Assembly (NCBI GenBank): GCA_025451095.1
Contig: JANWLB010000001.1
Span: 1-60,017, forward strand
Reading direction: 5' to 3'
DNA length: 60,017 nt
Source of the DNA: Alphaproteobacteria bacterium
Lineage (GTDB): Bacteria > Pseudomonadota > Alphaproteobacteria > Micavibrionales > Micavibrionaceae
The notes below the pieces were generated by a model. That model did no database searches and was not told the DNA's origin. It was given only the letters and a program-made list of their open reading frames with translations. The position numbers were made by a program, and so were the translations under genes. Shown piece after piece: positions 26,371-33,980 of the stretch (the stretch's first letter is position 1; each line of letters begins with the position of its first letter).

Positions 26371-27627
26371 TCAGGCGATGCGGCGCCGGCGTATGCGTAC
26401 AGGGATATTTGCCACATCCCGCGCCCGGCTGACCCAGGCCTTGATCGATTCATCAGGCACAAAGATGCGCCCGGCCCGCGCTGCGCCATTGTGGGCGGAG
26501 AACCAGGCGTCGCCATCCAGCCGGTAGGTGCGGATGGTTTCCGCCAGACGTTCGGGGCAGCCCTGCGGTACGACCGCCCCCGCCTTGAAGTCGTCAATAA
26601 TGCGCGCCGTCTCGGTATTTTCCGGCCCGATCAGGATGCAGGGACGACCGACCGCCAGCGCGGCGTACAGTTTACAGGGCACGAACAGACCGGCAGCGCC
26701 TTCGTTCATGGAAATCAGGTGAACGTCGCCGCTTTCCATCAGTTCACGCAGGCGGCTGGGCGGCTGCCATGGCAGAAAGCGAACATTTTCAAGGCAGCGG
26801 CGGGTTCGTTCCTGTGCCAGCCGGTCGAATTGCGGGCCGTCGCCGACGAAGACGAATTCGATCTCCGGGTGCGGGCCGGCCAGCAGCGCGGCCGCATCAA
26901 GGACCGTCTGCACCGGGTGCGCGCGCCCCAGGTTGCCGGAATAAAGAATGCGGAATTTCGGCTCCGTGTCGCGGAACATATCCTCGTAGGAGCGGGCGCC
27001 GTTGGCGCCGGAACCGTTCGCAGCGGCGGCGGCCTGGCTGGCGGCAAACGCTTTTTCAGTCAGCTCAACATCCGGCCAGTTAGGAATGACAGCGACGCGA
27101 CGCGGATCCATGCCGCTATGGGTCAGGTGACGCGCCATGCATCGTCCGACGACCACGACCTTGTCAGCAGCCTTCATCGCCCGGCGCGAAGCGACTTTGA
27201 GAAATTTCATGATGGGCGGCGGCAGACGTATGCCCATGGCGGGCAGAAGATCGGGATAGAGATCCTGGCACCAGTGCATGTGCTTGGTTTTTTTCAGACG
27301 GGCGAGAATACGCCCGGCGACGACCAGCAAGGGCGGATCGGTCATGGTCACAATCAGATCGGTGCGCGGCATTGTGAGACCATAGGTCAGCATTCTGATC
27401 CACAGCCACGTATAGCCTGCGACGCTGCGCGTCCGTGCCGGGCCGCGCAGGCGGACCACCCGTACACTGCCGTCACGTTCCTGCCGCGCCTGCGGGCCCG
27501 TCGTGATGACGGTCACTTCCCAGCCATCGCGCGCAAAAGCCCGCGCCAGATCACGCAGGACCCGCCCGCTCGAGTCGCGCCCCGGCGGATAGGAACGATT
27601 TAAAAAAGCGACAGACGGCCTGCTCAT
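26371..27627 (-). CDS. Glycosyltransferase family 4 protein
   Basis: A 418-residue GT-B glycosyltransferase. The N-terminal acceptor domain begins with SYPPGRDSSGRVLRDLARAF, typical of WcaI/WbuB-like GT4 proteins. The C-terminal donor domain has LYSGNLGRAHPVQTVLDAAAL, EFVFVGDGPQFDRL and GAAGLFVPCKLYAALAVGRP, with the acidic donor-binding position replaced by a serine/asparagine-rich loop (SMNEGAAG). It probably adds a sugar to an envelope polysaccharide or lipid carrier. It stands alone, without a capsule or O-antigen cluster, so the acceptor is unknown. Confidence 0.9.
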   Translation of the reverse strand: MSRPSVAFLNRSYPPGRDSSGRVLRDLARAFARDGWEVTVITTGPQARQERDGSVRVVRLRGPARTRSVAGYTWLWIRMLTYGLTMPRTDLIVTMTDPPLLVVAGRILARLKKTKHMHWCQDLYPDLLPAMGIRLPPPIMKFLKVASRRAMKAADKVVVVGRCMARHLTHSGMDPRRVAVIPNWPDVELTEKAFAASQAAAAANGSGANGARSYEDMFRDTEPKFRILYSGNLGRAHPVQTVLDAAALLAGPHPEIEFVFVGDGPQFDRLAQERTRRCLENVRFLPWQPPSRLRELMESGDVHLISMNEGAAGLFVPCKLYAALAVGRPCILIGPENTETARIIDDFKAGAVVPQGCPERLAETIRTYRLDGDAWFSAHNGAARAGRIFVPDESIKAWVSRARDVANIPVRIRRRRIA

Positions 27628-27830
27628 GCCCTAAACTTGCCTAACCCCGGATGCTGCTCTGGATTTCAGGAAGATATTATCGCCCGGCTTATCATAATGC
27701 AACCGTTAAGCCCGGACCGGGGCCGGGAGCGGCGCGTCTCTCTGGGCCCGGAAAACCCCTTAAAAGCGGGTTTCCGAAGGAAACCGGCCCCCCCCCGGGG
27801 CCTATCGGCGAATGACGGGGCAGAACAGGC
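27628..27830. other. GC-rich spacer with a C9 tract
   Basis: About 200 bp between two minus-strand genes. No coding potential is convincing. It holds a GGCCCCGGGG-type inverted segment with nine consecutive C residues (27788-27796) and no T-run suitable for a terminator. Confidence 0.5.
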
Positions 27831-28382
27831 TCAGGGCGTATTGAACAGGGAGTGCTTACGCTTCTGCTGTTTTTGCTTGTCGTAGACATAGACCTTGTTG
27901 TCCCCCGCCGCCTGGACGGCGGTGCGGTTCGCGACGGGAACAGGCATCCCGGCCGCGCCCTGCTGCATCTGTTGCTGCTGCTTGGCGGCCTTTGCAGCGT
28001 CTCTCTCCGCGTAACGGGCCATCACGGCAGCGCGTTTTTGCTCCTCGACACCCAGGGCATGAGCCCGGTTCTTAAGCTTGACGAGTTTCATGCGCTCACT
28101 CATGGGCACGAAGCTGGACTTGCCCTTTTTATCCTTCGCACTGAAATTATAGGGCGTGGCTTTCGGGTGGTTGGTGTTTATCGATCCGGCTGAACCCGGG
28201 TTGCGGTTGACGAACAGCGGCGCCGCGCCGGATTTTTTCGTGGTCTGCGTCGTGTTGTAAAGGGGCGTGCCGGTATTATCCGCTGCCTGAGCGGCCGGGG
28301 CACAAAAAAGGAGCGTCCCCAGCAGTGGCAGAATGGCCAGAAAAAAGGTTCTTTGCTTTTGATGTTTTCCCGCGTGCTTCAT
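27831..28382 (-). CDS. Secreted basic hypothetical protein
   Basis: A 183-residue protein starting MKHAGKHQKQ. A clear Sec signal peptide is present (basic n-region, core FFLAILPLLGTLLFCA, cleavage near AQAADNTG). The mature part is low-complexity and basic: LFVNRNPGSAGSINTN, ERMKLVKLKNRAHALG, AAKAAKQQQQMQQGAAG and KQKQQKRKHSLFNTP. It lacks cysteines after cleavage. I know no family. The composition suggests an unstructured periplasmic protein binding something acidic, which is inference. The ATG at 28382 has GGAG and GGGGG upstream, better than the ATG ten codons earlier. Confidence 0.75.
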   Translation of the reverse strand: MKHAGKHQKQRTFFLAILPLLGTLLFCAPAAQAADNTGTPLYNTTQTTKKSGAAPLFVNRNPGSAGSINTNHPKATPYNFSAKDKKGKSSFVPMSERMKLVKLKNRAHALGVEEQKRAAVMARYAERDAAKAAKQQQQMQQGAAGMPVPVANRTAVQAAGDNKVYVYDKQKQQKRKHSLFNTP

Positions 28383-28627
28383 AGCCCCCGTCTCCTTAAT
28401 TTTCATAACCATCAGAAACCCTGCCGCTCCCTGCGGCCTGCTTTTCCATTATAACAACCATTACCCCGGACTGACAATTTACGCTTTCTTTCCTCGTTCC
28501 GCAGCCACAGAACGGCAAAAAAAGCAGATCTCCGTATGATTTTAAGATTTTATTAAGCATTTGGGAACATAGTGAAGGCACTTTCGTAAAATATGCGGCT
28601 TTGGGTAATTTAAAGGGAGTATCGCCA

Positions 28628-28891
28628 ATGAAGCTGGACATTAAGGAATTTCTGCAGAAATGCGGACTGGATGAGCCCCTGTATCCCGGCAAAAGGGTTG
28701 TGAAAAAGCTGCCCCAGCCAGGCGAGTACAAAAGCCACTGCATCGTTTATGACTGGCGCAAGCCCGACATGATCCGGATTGAGGTCAAGGCCGGCCTGAG
28801 CGGCAAGACCCTGCCGCCCAAAGAGTTGAAAAAATACCCCATCGCTTTCCAGGCGCCGACCTTCATCGAGATCGATGTTCTGAACGGCTAG
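28628..28891 (+). CDS. Small hypothetical protein, 87 residues
   Basis: A soluble protein beginning MKLDIKEFLQKCGLDEPLYP, with a probable beta-rich core (YKSHCIVYDWRKPDMIRIEV) and no signal peptide. I do not recognise it. GGGAG lies 10 nt before this ATG, better than an upstream in-frame start at 28601. It is followed after 25 bp by another small gene on the same strand, so the pair is probably co-transcribed. The divergent 245-bp gap upstream (28383-28627) is AT-richer than its surroundings and must hold promoters in both directions, but I could not pick convincing boxes. Confidence 0.72.
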   Translation: MKLDIKEFLQKCGLDEPLYPGKRVVKKLPQPGEYKSHCIVYDWRKPDMIRIEVKAGLSGKTLPPKELKKYPIAFQAPTFIEIDVLNG

Positions 28892-28916
28892 GAAGAAGAG
28901 AAGAGGAGACAGCAAG

Positions 28917-29222
28917 ATGACAAGATTACAGTTCGGCACAGCCGCCAGCGGCGACAATATCCCGAATGATGGCGAGCCCAGGGCCCTGTCCGTTGCCGGC
29001 AAGAAAATGGATCCTGAACAGGCCACTGTTTTGGCCCAATATCTGGGCGCAGCTGTTGAGAACGGTGTTCTCAATCCGGGCGAGTTTCTGGCGGGTTTCG
29101 TTAACTCGGTCAAGGTTGTTCCCGGCGGTCGTGCCCTTGATGAGCTGGCCCGCTCCCAGGTCGAGGGTCATAGGCCCTACAGGCCAGCTGACATGTTCGG
29201 CGCAAACGGCCCGACGGTATAA
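28917..29222 (+). CDS. Small hypothetical protein, 101 residues
   Basis: I do not recognise this protein. It begins MTRLQFGTAASGDNIPNDGE, has a predicted helical middle (DPEQATVLAQYLGAAVENGV, then LNPGEFLAGFVNSVK) and a polar tail. No membrane or signal segment. GAGGAGA precedes the ATG by about 8 nt. It is the second of a two-gene unit and converges on the aminotransferase gene with 16 bp between the stops. Confidence 0.72.
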   Translation: MTRLQFGTAASGDNIPNDGEPRALSVAGKKMDPEQATVLAQYLGAAVENGVLNPGEFLAGFVNSVKVVPGGRALDELARSQVEGHRPYRPADMFGANGPTV

Positions 29223-29238
29223 ATCAGAAACCGGAAAT

Positions 29239-30600
29239 TTATCCTGTTTTCCGGGGCGCACCAGCGCCCCGGTCCATTTCGACCAGAATTTCCCCGATGC
29301 TGGTAACGATGCGGTCAATATGGTTTTCGTTCAGGATCAGCGGCGGACAGATATAAAGCTGCGGCCCCGAATAGCGGACAACGAGCCCGCGGCGAAACAG
29401 CTCCCACGACGCCTCACGCGCCATGCGGGCAGGATCTTCTTTTGAATCCGGCTCGAACTGTACGCAGGCAAGAATGCCGATATTGCGGATATCGATCACG
29501 CGCGGCTTGCCTTTTAGCGAATGCACCGCGTCTTCCAGCGGCTTGGCCATTTTTTTCGCATTTTCCCAGATCTTGCCCTTGTGCACGGCATCGAGCGTGC
29601 CGATCACGGCGGCCGCAGAAACCGGGTGACCGGAATAGGTATAGCCATGCATCAGTTCGATCACATGTTCCGGCCCCTTCATAAAGGCGTCGTAGATGCC
29701 CTGTTTGACGAAGACCGCGCCCATCGGCACCACAGCGTTGGTCAAGCCCTTGGCCATGGCAATGATATCGGGCGTGACATCGAAATAATTTACCGCTGAA
29801 ATATGGCCGAGACGACCAAAACCGGTGATGACCTCGTCGAAAATCAGAAGTACGCCATACTTGTCGCATATCTCGCGCAACCGTTTCAGATATCCCTTGG
29901 GCGGCGGCAAAACCCCGATGGCGCCGCCGACCGGCTCGACGATGACGGCGGCCACATTCTGCGGGTCGTGAAACTGGATCAGCCGCTCCAGATCATCAGC
30001 CAGATGCGCGCCCCATGTCGGTTCGCCGCGCGAAAATGCGTTGTGCTCCAGGTCATGGGTATGACGCAGATGCGCGACAGAAGGCAGCGTCTGGCCGAAA
30101 TGCGTGTGATAGGGAGGAATGCCGCCCACCGATATGCCGCCGAAATTCATGCCGTGATAGGCTTTTTCGCGGCCGATCAGAATGCGGCGCGACCCTTCGC
30201 CCCGCAGCCGGTGATAATTCATCGCAATTTTAAGCGCCGTGTCGATAGCCTCAGAGCCTGAATTGGTGAAGAAGACCTTCGTAAAAGGTTTGGGCATTTC
30301 TTTAATCAGGCGGGACGCGGCGGTGAATGCCGTCGGGTTGCCGTACTGGAAGAAGGAGACGAAATCCAGCGTGTCGAGCTGGGCTTTGACCGCTTCCTTT
30401 ATGACCGGATTGTTATGTCCGGCATTGACACACCACAGGCCGGCGAGGCCGTCGAGTATTTCCTTTCCGTCCTTGTCATAGTAAAACATCCCGTCCGCGC
30501 GCGAGACAAGGCGGGGATTTTTTTTGAAATAACGCTGCGGCGTAAAAGGCATCCAGAACTCATCCATTGAGTCGGGAAGACTGGTAAAATCATAGCTCAT
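29239..30600 (-). CDS. Class III aminotransferase, omega-amino acid--pyruvate (beta-alanine) type
   Basis: A 453-residue PLP enzyme of fold type I. The N-terminus (DEFWMPFTPQRYFKKNPRLV, then ILDGLAGLWCVNAGHNNP) matches beta-alanine/omega-amino acid:pyruvate transaminases. NSGSEAIDTALKIAMNYH binds the cofactor phosphate; LLIFDEVITGFGRLG carries the Asp, and the PLP Lys is in IIAMAKGLTNAVVPMGAV. It moves an amino group from beta-alanine or a similar omega-amine to pyruvate; the exact donor is open. I chose MSYDFTSL at 30600 for its upstream AGAGAGG. The last codons contain a 9-bp perfect inverted repeat (29251-29272) without a T-run. Confidence 0.92.
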   Translation of the reverse strand: MSYDFTSLPDSMDEFWMPFTPQRYFKKNPRLVSRADGMFYYDKDGKEILDGLAGLWCVNAGHNNPVIKEAVKAQLDTLDFVSFFQYGNPTAFTAASRLIKEMPKPFTKVFFTNSGSEAIDTALKIAMNYHRLRGEGSRRILIGREKAYHGMNFGGISVGGIPPYHTHFGQTLPSVAHLRHTHDLEHNAFSRGEPTWGAHLADDLERLIQFHDPQNVAAVIVEPVGGAIGVLPPPKGYLKRLREICDKYGVLLIFDEVITGFGRLGHISAVNYFDVTPDIIAMAKGLTNAVVPMGAVFVKQGIYDAFMKGPEHVIELMHGYTYSGHPVSAAAVIGTLDAVHKGKIWENAKKMAKPLEDAVHSLKGKPRVIDIRNIGILACVQFEPDSKEDPARMAREASWELFRRGLVVRYSGPQLYICPPLILNENHIDRIVTSIGEILVEMDRGAGAPRKTG

Positions 30601-30728
30601 GACAAAAACCTCTCTGTCCGCCAATCTAGCAGAAGGGCAGATCAGCGGCAAATCCGCCGGCACGGTCTTATGCCCATGGACAGGATGGACAATTGATATA
30701 ATTATGGAGATAGGGGAGCGCGGTTTTT

Positions 30729-31472
30729 ATGATGGGCAGGAACGGTCACAGCGACGAAAGGCCGGACGACGGGGACGAAGAGGAAAGCGATAAAATTATC
30801 CGCTTCCCGACCTTCGCCGAACGTATGAAACGCCGGCTTACAGCCAGCGCCAGCGCATCAAAAAAGAACGAGCGCCTGATCAACCTGCCACCCGTGACGG
30901 CGGTGCTGGCCGGCACACTGATCGCCGTACATCTTGCGGCTACGCTTTTTCTGGGGCCGGTCGAGCAATACTGGCTCTTTTCTCATTTTGGATTTATTCC
31001 GGCGCAATATACCAGCGGTGACCCGTTGTCCTGGAGCGCCTTTGCCAGCCCGCTCACCTATGCACTCCTGCATGGCGGCTGGATGCATCTGTTCGTGAAT
31101 GTCATTTTGCTGGCTGCCTTCGGCACCGGCACGGAACGCTGGATCGGCGGGCGCAAATTCATCTTTTTTTTCGTATCGTGCAGCCTGGCCTCGGCCCTGA
31201 TACATTTTGCTCTCAATCCTTTTTCAGCGGCGCCGGTTATCGGCGCGTCGGGGGGCTTAAGCGGCCTTTTCGCCGCCATCCTCGTTTTGATGCAGCGTGC
31301 CGGAAGAACGCCGGCCGGCCGGTACGGCTTGTGGCCCGTGATCCTTCTTTGGGTCGTCGTTTCAGCGGTATTCGGCCTGATCGGCGGGCCGGGCGGGGAA
31401 AACATCGCCTGGGCCGCCCATATAGGCGGCTTTCTCGCCGGGTTCGGCATACTGCGCCTCATGAAAGTCTGA
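30729..31472 (+). CDS. Rhomboid-family intramembrane serine protease
   Basis: A 247-residue protein. A charged cytoplasmic N-terminus of about 50 residues is followed by six predicted membrane helices. Rhomboid motifs are HGGWMHLFVNVILL (oxyanion Asn about 124), GASGGLSGLF (catalytic Ser174 in the GxSG motif) and AWAAHIGGFLAGFG (catalytic His231). It cleaves transmembrane segments of unknown substrates. ATGs at 30729 and 30732 are equivalent. The next gene, coding for a putative HExxH protein, lies 80 bp downstream on the same strand. Confidence 0.92.
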   Translation: MMGRNGHSDERPDDGDEEESDKIIRFPTFAERMKRRLTASASASKKNERLINLPPVTAVLAGTLIAVHLAATLFLGPVEQYWLFSHFGFIPAQYTSGDPLSWSAFASPLTYALLHGGWMHLFVNVILLAAFGTGTERWIGGRKFIFFFVSCSLASALIHFALNPFSAAPVIGASGGLSGLFAAILVLMQRAGRTPAGRYGLWPVILLWVVVSAVFGLIGGPGGENIAWAAHIGGFLAGFGILRLMKV

Positions 31473-31552
31473 TTCTTCCGGCCTCAAAACCCAAAATCTT
31501 GCGGCCCAGACCAAGGATCGGCTAAGCTTCCCTTCTGAACAGGGAAAAATGA

Positions 31553-32593
31553 ATGACTTCGGATATCGTCCTCAGCGGTGACGCTGACGCAGATCTGCAA
31601 GAACATTTGGATGTTGTCGGCCGTCGCCTGAACGGGGTTTGCGACTCCGATGGAACCGAGATCGGAAAAAGACTCAGAGAAAAATTTGAAGCGACCGGGT
31701 GTAAAAAAAGCACGGCAAGCGGGCTGTCCTGCATCGCCGTCTATGAACCTTTTTCTTTTCCGCCGCTTGAAGGTGAGCCCAGTTTTACAAACACCATGCG
31801 TTGCGGCACGCCCCTGCGAAGTCTGGAGAAGCTCTTTTCCTCCGTCTGCCATGAGGGCCTTCATGCCCTGCAATGGGACGGTGCGGCAATTCTTCACGCC
31901 AGCTTTTTTAATGATGTCTCACCCTTTGTAATTTGCCCGCGCGATTGGGCTATGCTGGTTGAGCGGACCGAACAGGATGCCTGCGTCAAGGAGGCCTGGC
32001 TGTGCTGGCTGGGCCGGACACAGATGCCGGAACTGGAACAGGCGACAACCACACATCCGGTATCCGTTTCGGATTTCGAGGCGTTGCAGGCTTTGGGGCT
32101 GAACATCGAAGAAACGTTGAGAACCGCTGCCGTTTTCGCGATGGAAAAAATATACGGCATCGACGATTTTGGAAATCAGATGAGTTTCGCTGATTACTAT
32201 CACAGGCAGGCGCTGGAAAGCTATAACCGCATGATGTTGTGGCGCGCCGGAAACTGTAGCGCCCGTCAGATCGTCGTGCGCATGGAAGAGCAAGATATCA
32301 GGGGCCTGGGCAACACCATAGGTCCCAATATATTTGAAGATTTACGCTTCAGTAAACCGCCCCTCCTCTCCGCTGCCAATGAGGCGCTGGTGCAAAAACT
32401 GAACAAGGCTCTGGGCATCATTGATGAAGGCTCCCTGCCCACCTATTCCGAGGCACTGGCGCAATGGAACATGAGCAGCGAGGAATTTCTATCACTTTCA
32501 AAAACGATGAGGCAAGGCGGCGCGCACGAAAGCGGATCATCAGCGCAGACGCCGTCCCGGGTCGCTGCTGTTACGCCGCCGCCGGCGCCGTGA
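31553..32593 (+). CDS. Putative metallopeptidase-like protein with HExxH motif
   Basis: A 346-residue soluble protein. Residues 98-104 read VCHEGLH, giving HExxH (His100, Glu101, His104), followed about 35 residues later by an acidic helix MLVERTEQDACVKEAW that could supply a third zinc ligand. The layout recalls putative metallopeptidase domains such as DUF6782, but I could not check this. The C-terminal third is helical with a proline-rich end (VTPPPAP). No signal peptide. It converges on hemY and the two reading frames overlap by 23 bp at their 3' ends. Confidence 0.72.
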   Translation: MTSDIVLSGDADADLQEHLDVVGRRLNGVCDSDGTEIGKRLREKFEATGCKKSTASGLSCIAVYEPFSFPPLEGEPSFTNTMRCGTPLRSLEKLFSSVCHEGLHALQWDGAAILHASFFNDVSPFVICPRDWAMLVERTEQDACVKEAWLCWLGRTQMPELEQATTTHPVSVSDFEALQALGLNIEETLRTAAVFAMEKIYGIDDFGNQMSFADYYHRQALESYNRMMLWRAGNCSARQIVVRMEEQDIRGLGNTIGPNIFEDLRFSKPPLLSAANEALVQKLNKALGIIDEGSLPTYSEALAQWNMSSEEFLSLSKTMRQGGAHESGSSAQTPSRVAAVTPPPAP

Positions 32594-33935
32594 TCAGGAG
32601 CTCTGTCCGGTCAGCGGCCAGGGCGCCGTCACTGGCGGGCAGACGCGGATAATCCCAGACGATCGTATTGAAACTGCCGTGCGGCATGGCCACCGGCGCC
32701 CAGTGGTCATAGATACGTCCCGTCTGTGTGCAGATCCAGAGTTTGTCGGGCGGCGCGTCGGCGCCCTTGCGCAGCATCAGGCCGGTCTCCTCGAGACGGT
32801 TCTGCGCCTGCGCCAGACGCGCGCGCAGGCGGTAGAGGCGCGTACTCTGCCTTATGCTTTCACCCTGATCGAGGTACTGACGGGCCGGACCCCACAGTTT
32901 TTGATCCAGCGCCTCGCCCGCCGCGGCAATTTGGCTTTCAACGCTGTCCGGCCGCAGCGCCACGAGACGCTCGAACCAGCGCATCCGCTCCGAACCATCA
33001 TTGGCTGCCTTGCGCGGCATCGCTTCGCGCCAGAGCGCAACCATCTCGGGATGGGGGTTTTCCTTCCATGTCCTCTCCAGCACCGGAACCGCCTGCCGCG
33101 GGTGGCTCTGTTCGATGTGAAGTTGCGCCAGCCGCAGGGCGGCGGGCACGAAGGACGGATTAAGGCTGTGCGCTTTTTTGAGTTTGGCCAGTGCCGCGCC
33201 CGTATGCCCTGCCTGATAATCATCTTCCGCCTGCTGCAGCAAAAGCGCCGTGCGGTCGCTTAAGGCACGGACGGGCTCAACGGCGCCGCTGCGCTCCGCA
33301 CGGGCAAGGATCTTCTGCGCCTCGTCCCAGTGCCGCTGGCGCAGCGCGATATCATAAGACATGTGCAGCACCCAGGGTTGCCGCGGATGAAGCGCCAGCG
33401 CGCGCTGCGCCAGATTTCCGGCCAGCTGCGTATCGCCGGAATCAAGTGCTGTGAGCAGAAGGCCGCGCAGACCAAGAAATGCCGTGTCCTTGTTTTCAAG
33501 CAGCCGTCCAAAAGCCTCATGCGCGGTGGCATCATCGCCCTTAAGACGGGCGGCCTGCGCCTCAAGCAACATGGGCAGGCCCATATCCTGCGGCAGAAGG
33601 CGGCGGGCGCGAAAGGCCTGGTATCCGGCCAGCTTTACATCACCCGCGGCGACGGCGGTCAGGCCAAGCGTGAGAGCGCGGTAGCCCTTGTCGCGCTTTC
33701 TCTGCGCGCGGTAACGCCGCCAGTATTTGGGCATCGCCAGAACTTCCCAGAGAACACGGTACATAAGGACGATCGCGGCGATGGCGAAAAAGAGGGCCAG
33801 CAGCACCAGGCCGATCTGCGCCCTGATGTCATAGCCCAGCCAATGAATCTCGACCGCGCCCGGCCGGTTAGCGACCCAGACGGCGGCGGCGACCAGCAAC
33901 GCTACTTTGGCGACAAAGAAAAGCGCGCGGATCAT
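32571..33935 (-). CDS. hemY: HemY-like membrane TPR protein
   Basis: A 454-residue protein of the HemY family found beside hemC/hemD in proteobacteria. Two N-terminal membrane helices (FFVAKVALLVAAAVWVANR and LVLLALFFAIAAIVLMYRVL) precede a cytoplasmic or periplasmic series of TPR-like helices (YRALTLGLTAVAAGDVKLAG, LALHPRQPWVLHMSYDIALR, DDYQAGHTGAALAKLKKAHS). Its biochemical role is not settled; despite the name it is not the protoporphyrinogen oxidase of Bacillus. It lies 45 bp downstream of the Mic60-like gene on the same strand. Confidence 0.92.
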   Translation of the reverse strand: MIRALFFVAKVALLVAAAVWVANRPGAVEIHWLGYDIRAQIGLVLLALFFAIAAIVLMYRVLWEVLAMPKYWRRYRAQRKRDKGYRALTLGLTAVAAGDVKLAGYQAFRARRLLPQDMGLPMLLEAQAARLKGDDATAHEAFGRLLENKDTAFLGLRGLLLTALDSGDTQLAGNLAQRALALHPRQPWVLHMSYDIALRQRHWDEAQKILARAERSGAVEPVRALSDRTALLLQQAEDDYQAGHTGAALAKLKKAHSLNPSFVPAALRLAQLHIEQSHPRQAVPVLERTWKENPHPEMVALWREAMPRKAANDGSERMRWFERLVALRPDSVESQIAAAGEALDQKLWGPARQYLDQGESIRQSTRLYRLRARLAQAQNRLEETGLMLRKGADAPPDKLWICTQTGRIYDHWAPVAMPHGSFNTIVWDYPRLPASDGALAADRTELLITAPAAA

Positions 33936-33980
33936 TGGTCTTTATATCCTTCGGGTTTCATGTATGCACCGGCCCGGTCT

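Noticed and set aside
27781-27810. C9 tract as a phase-variation switch
   Set aside because: It is intergenic, well downstream of one gene and about 175 bp upstream of the other gene's start codon. No reading frame would change, and no promoter spacing is evident.
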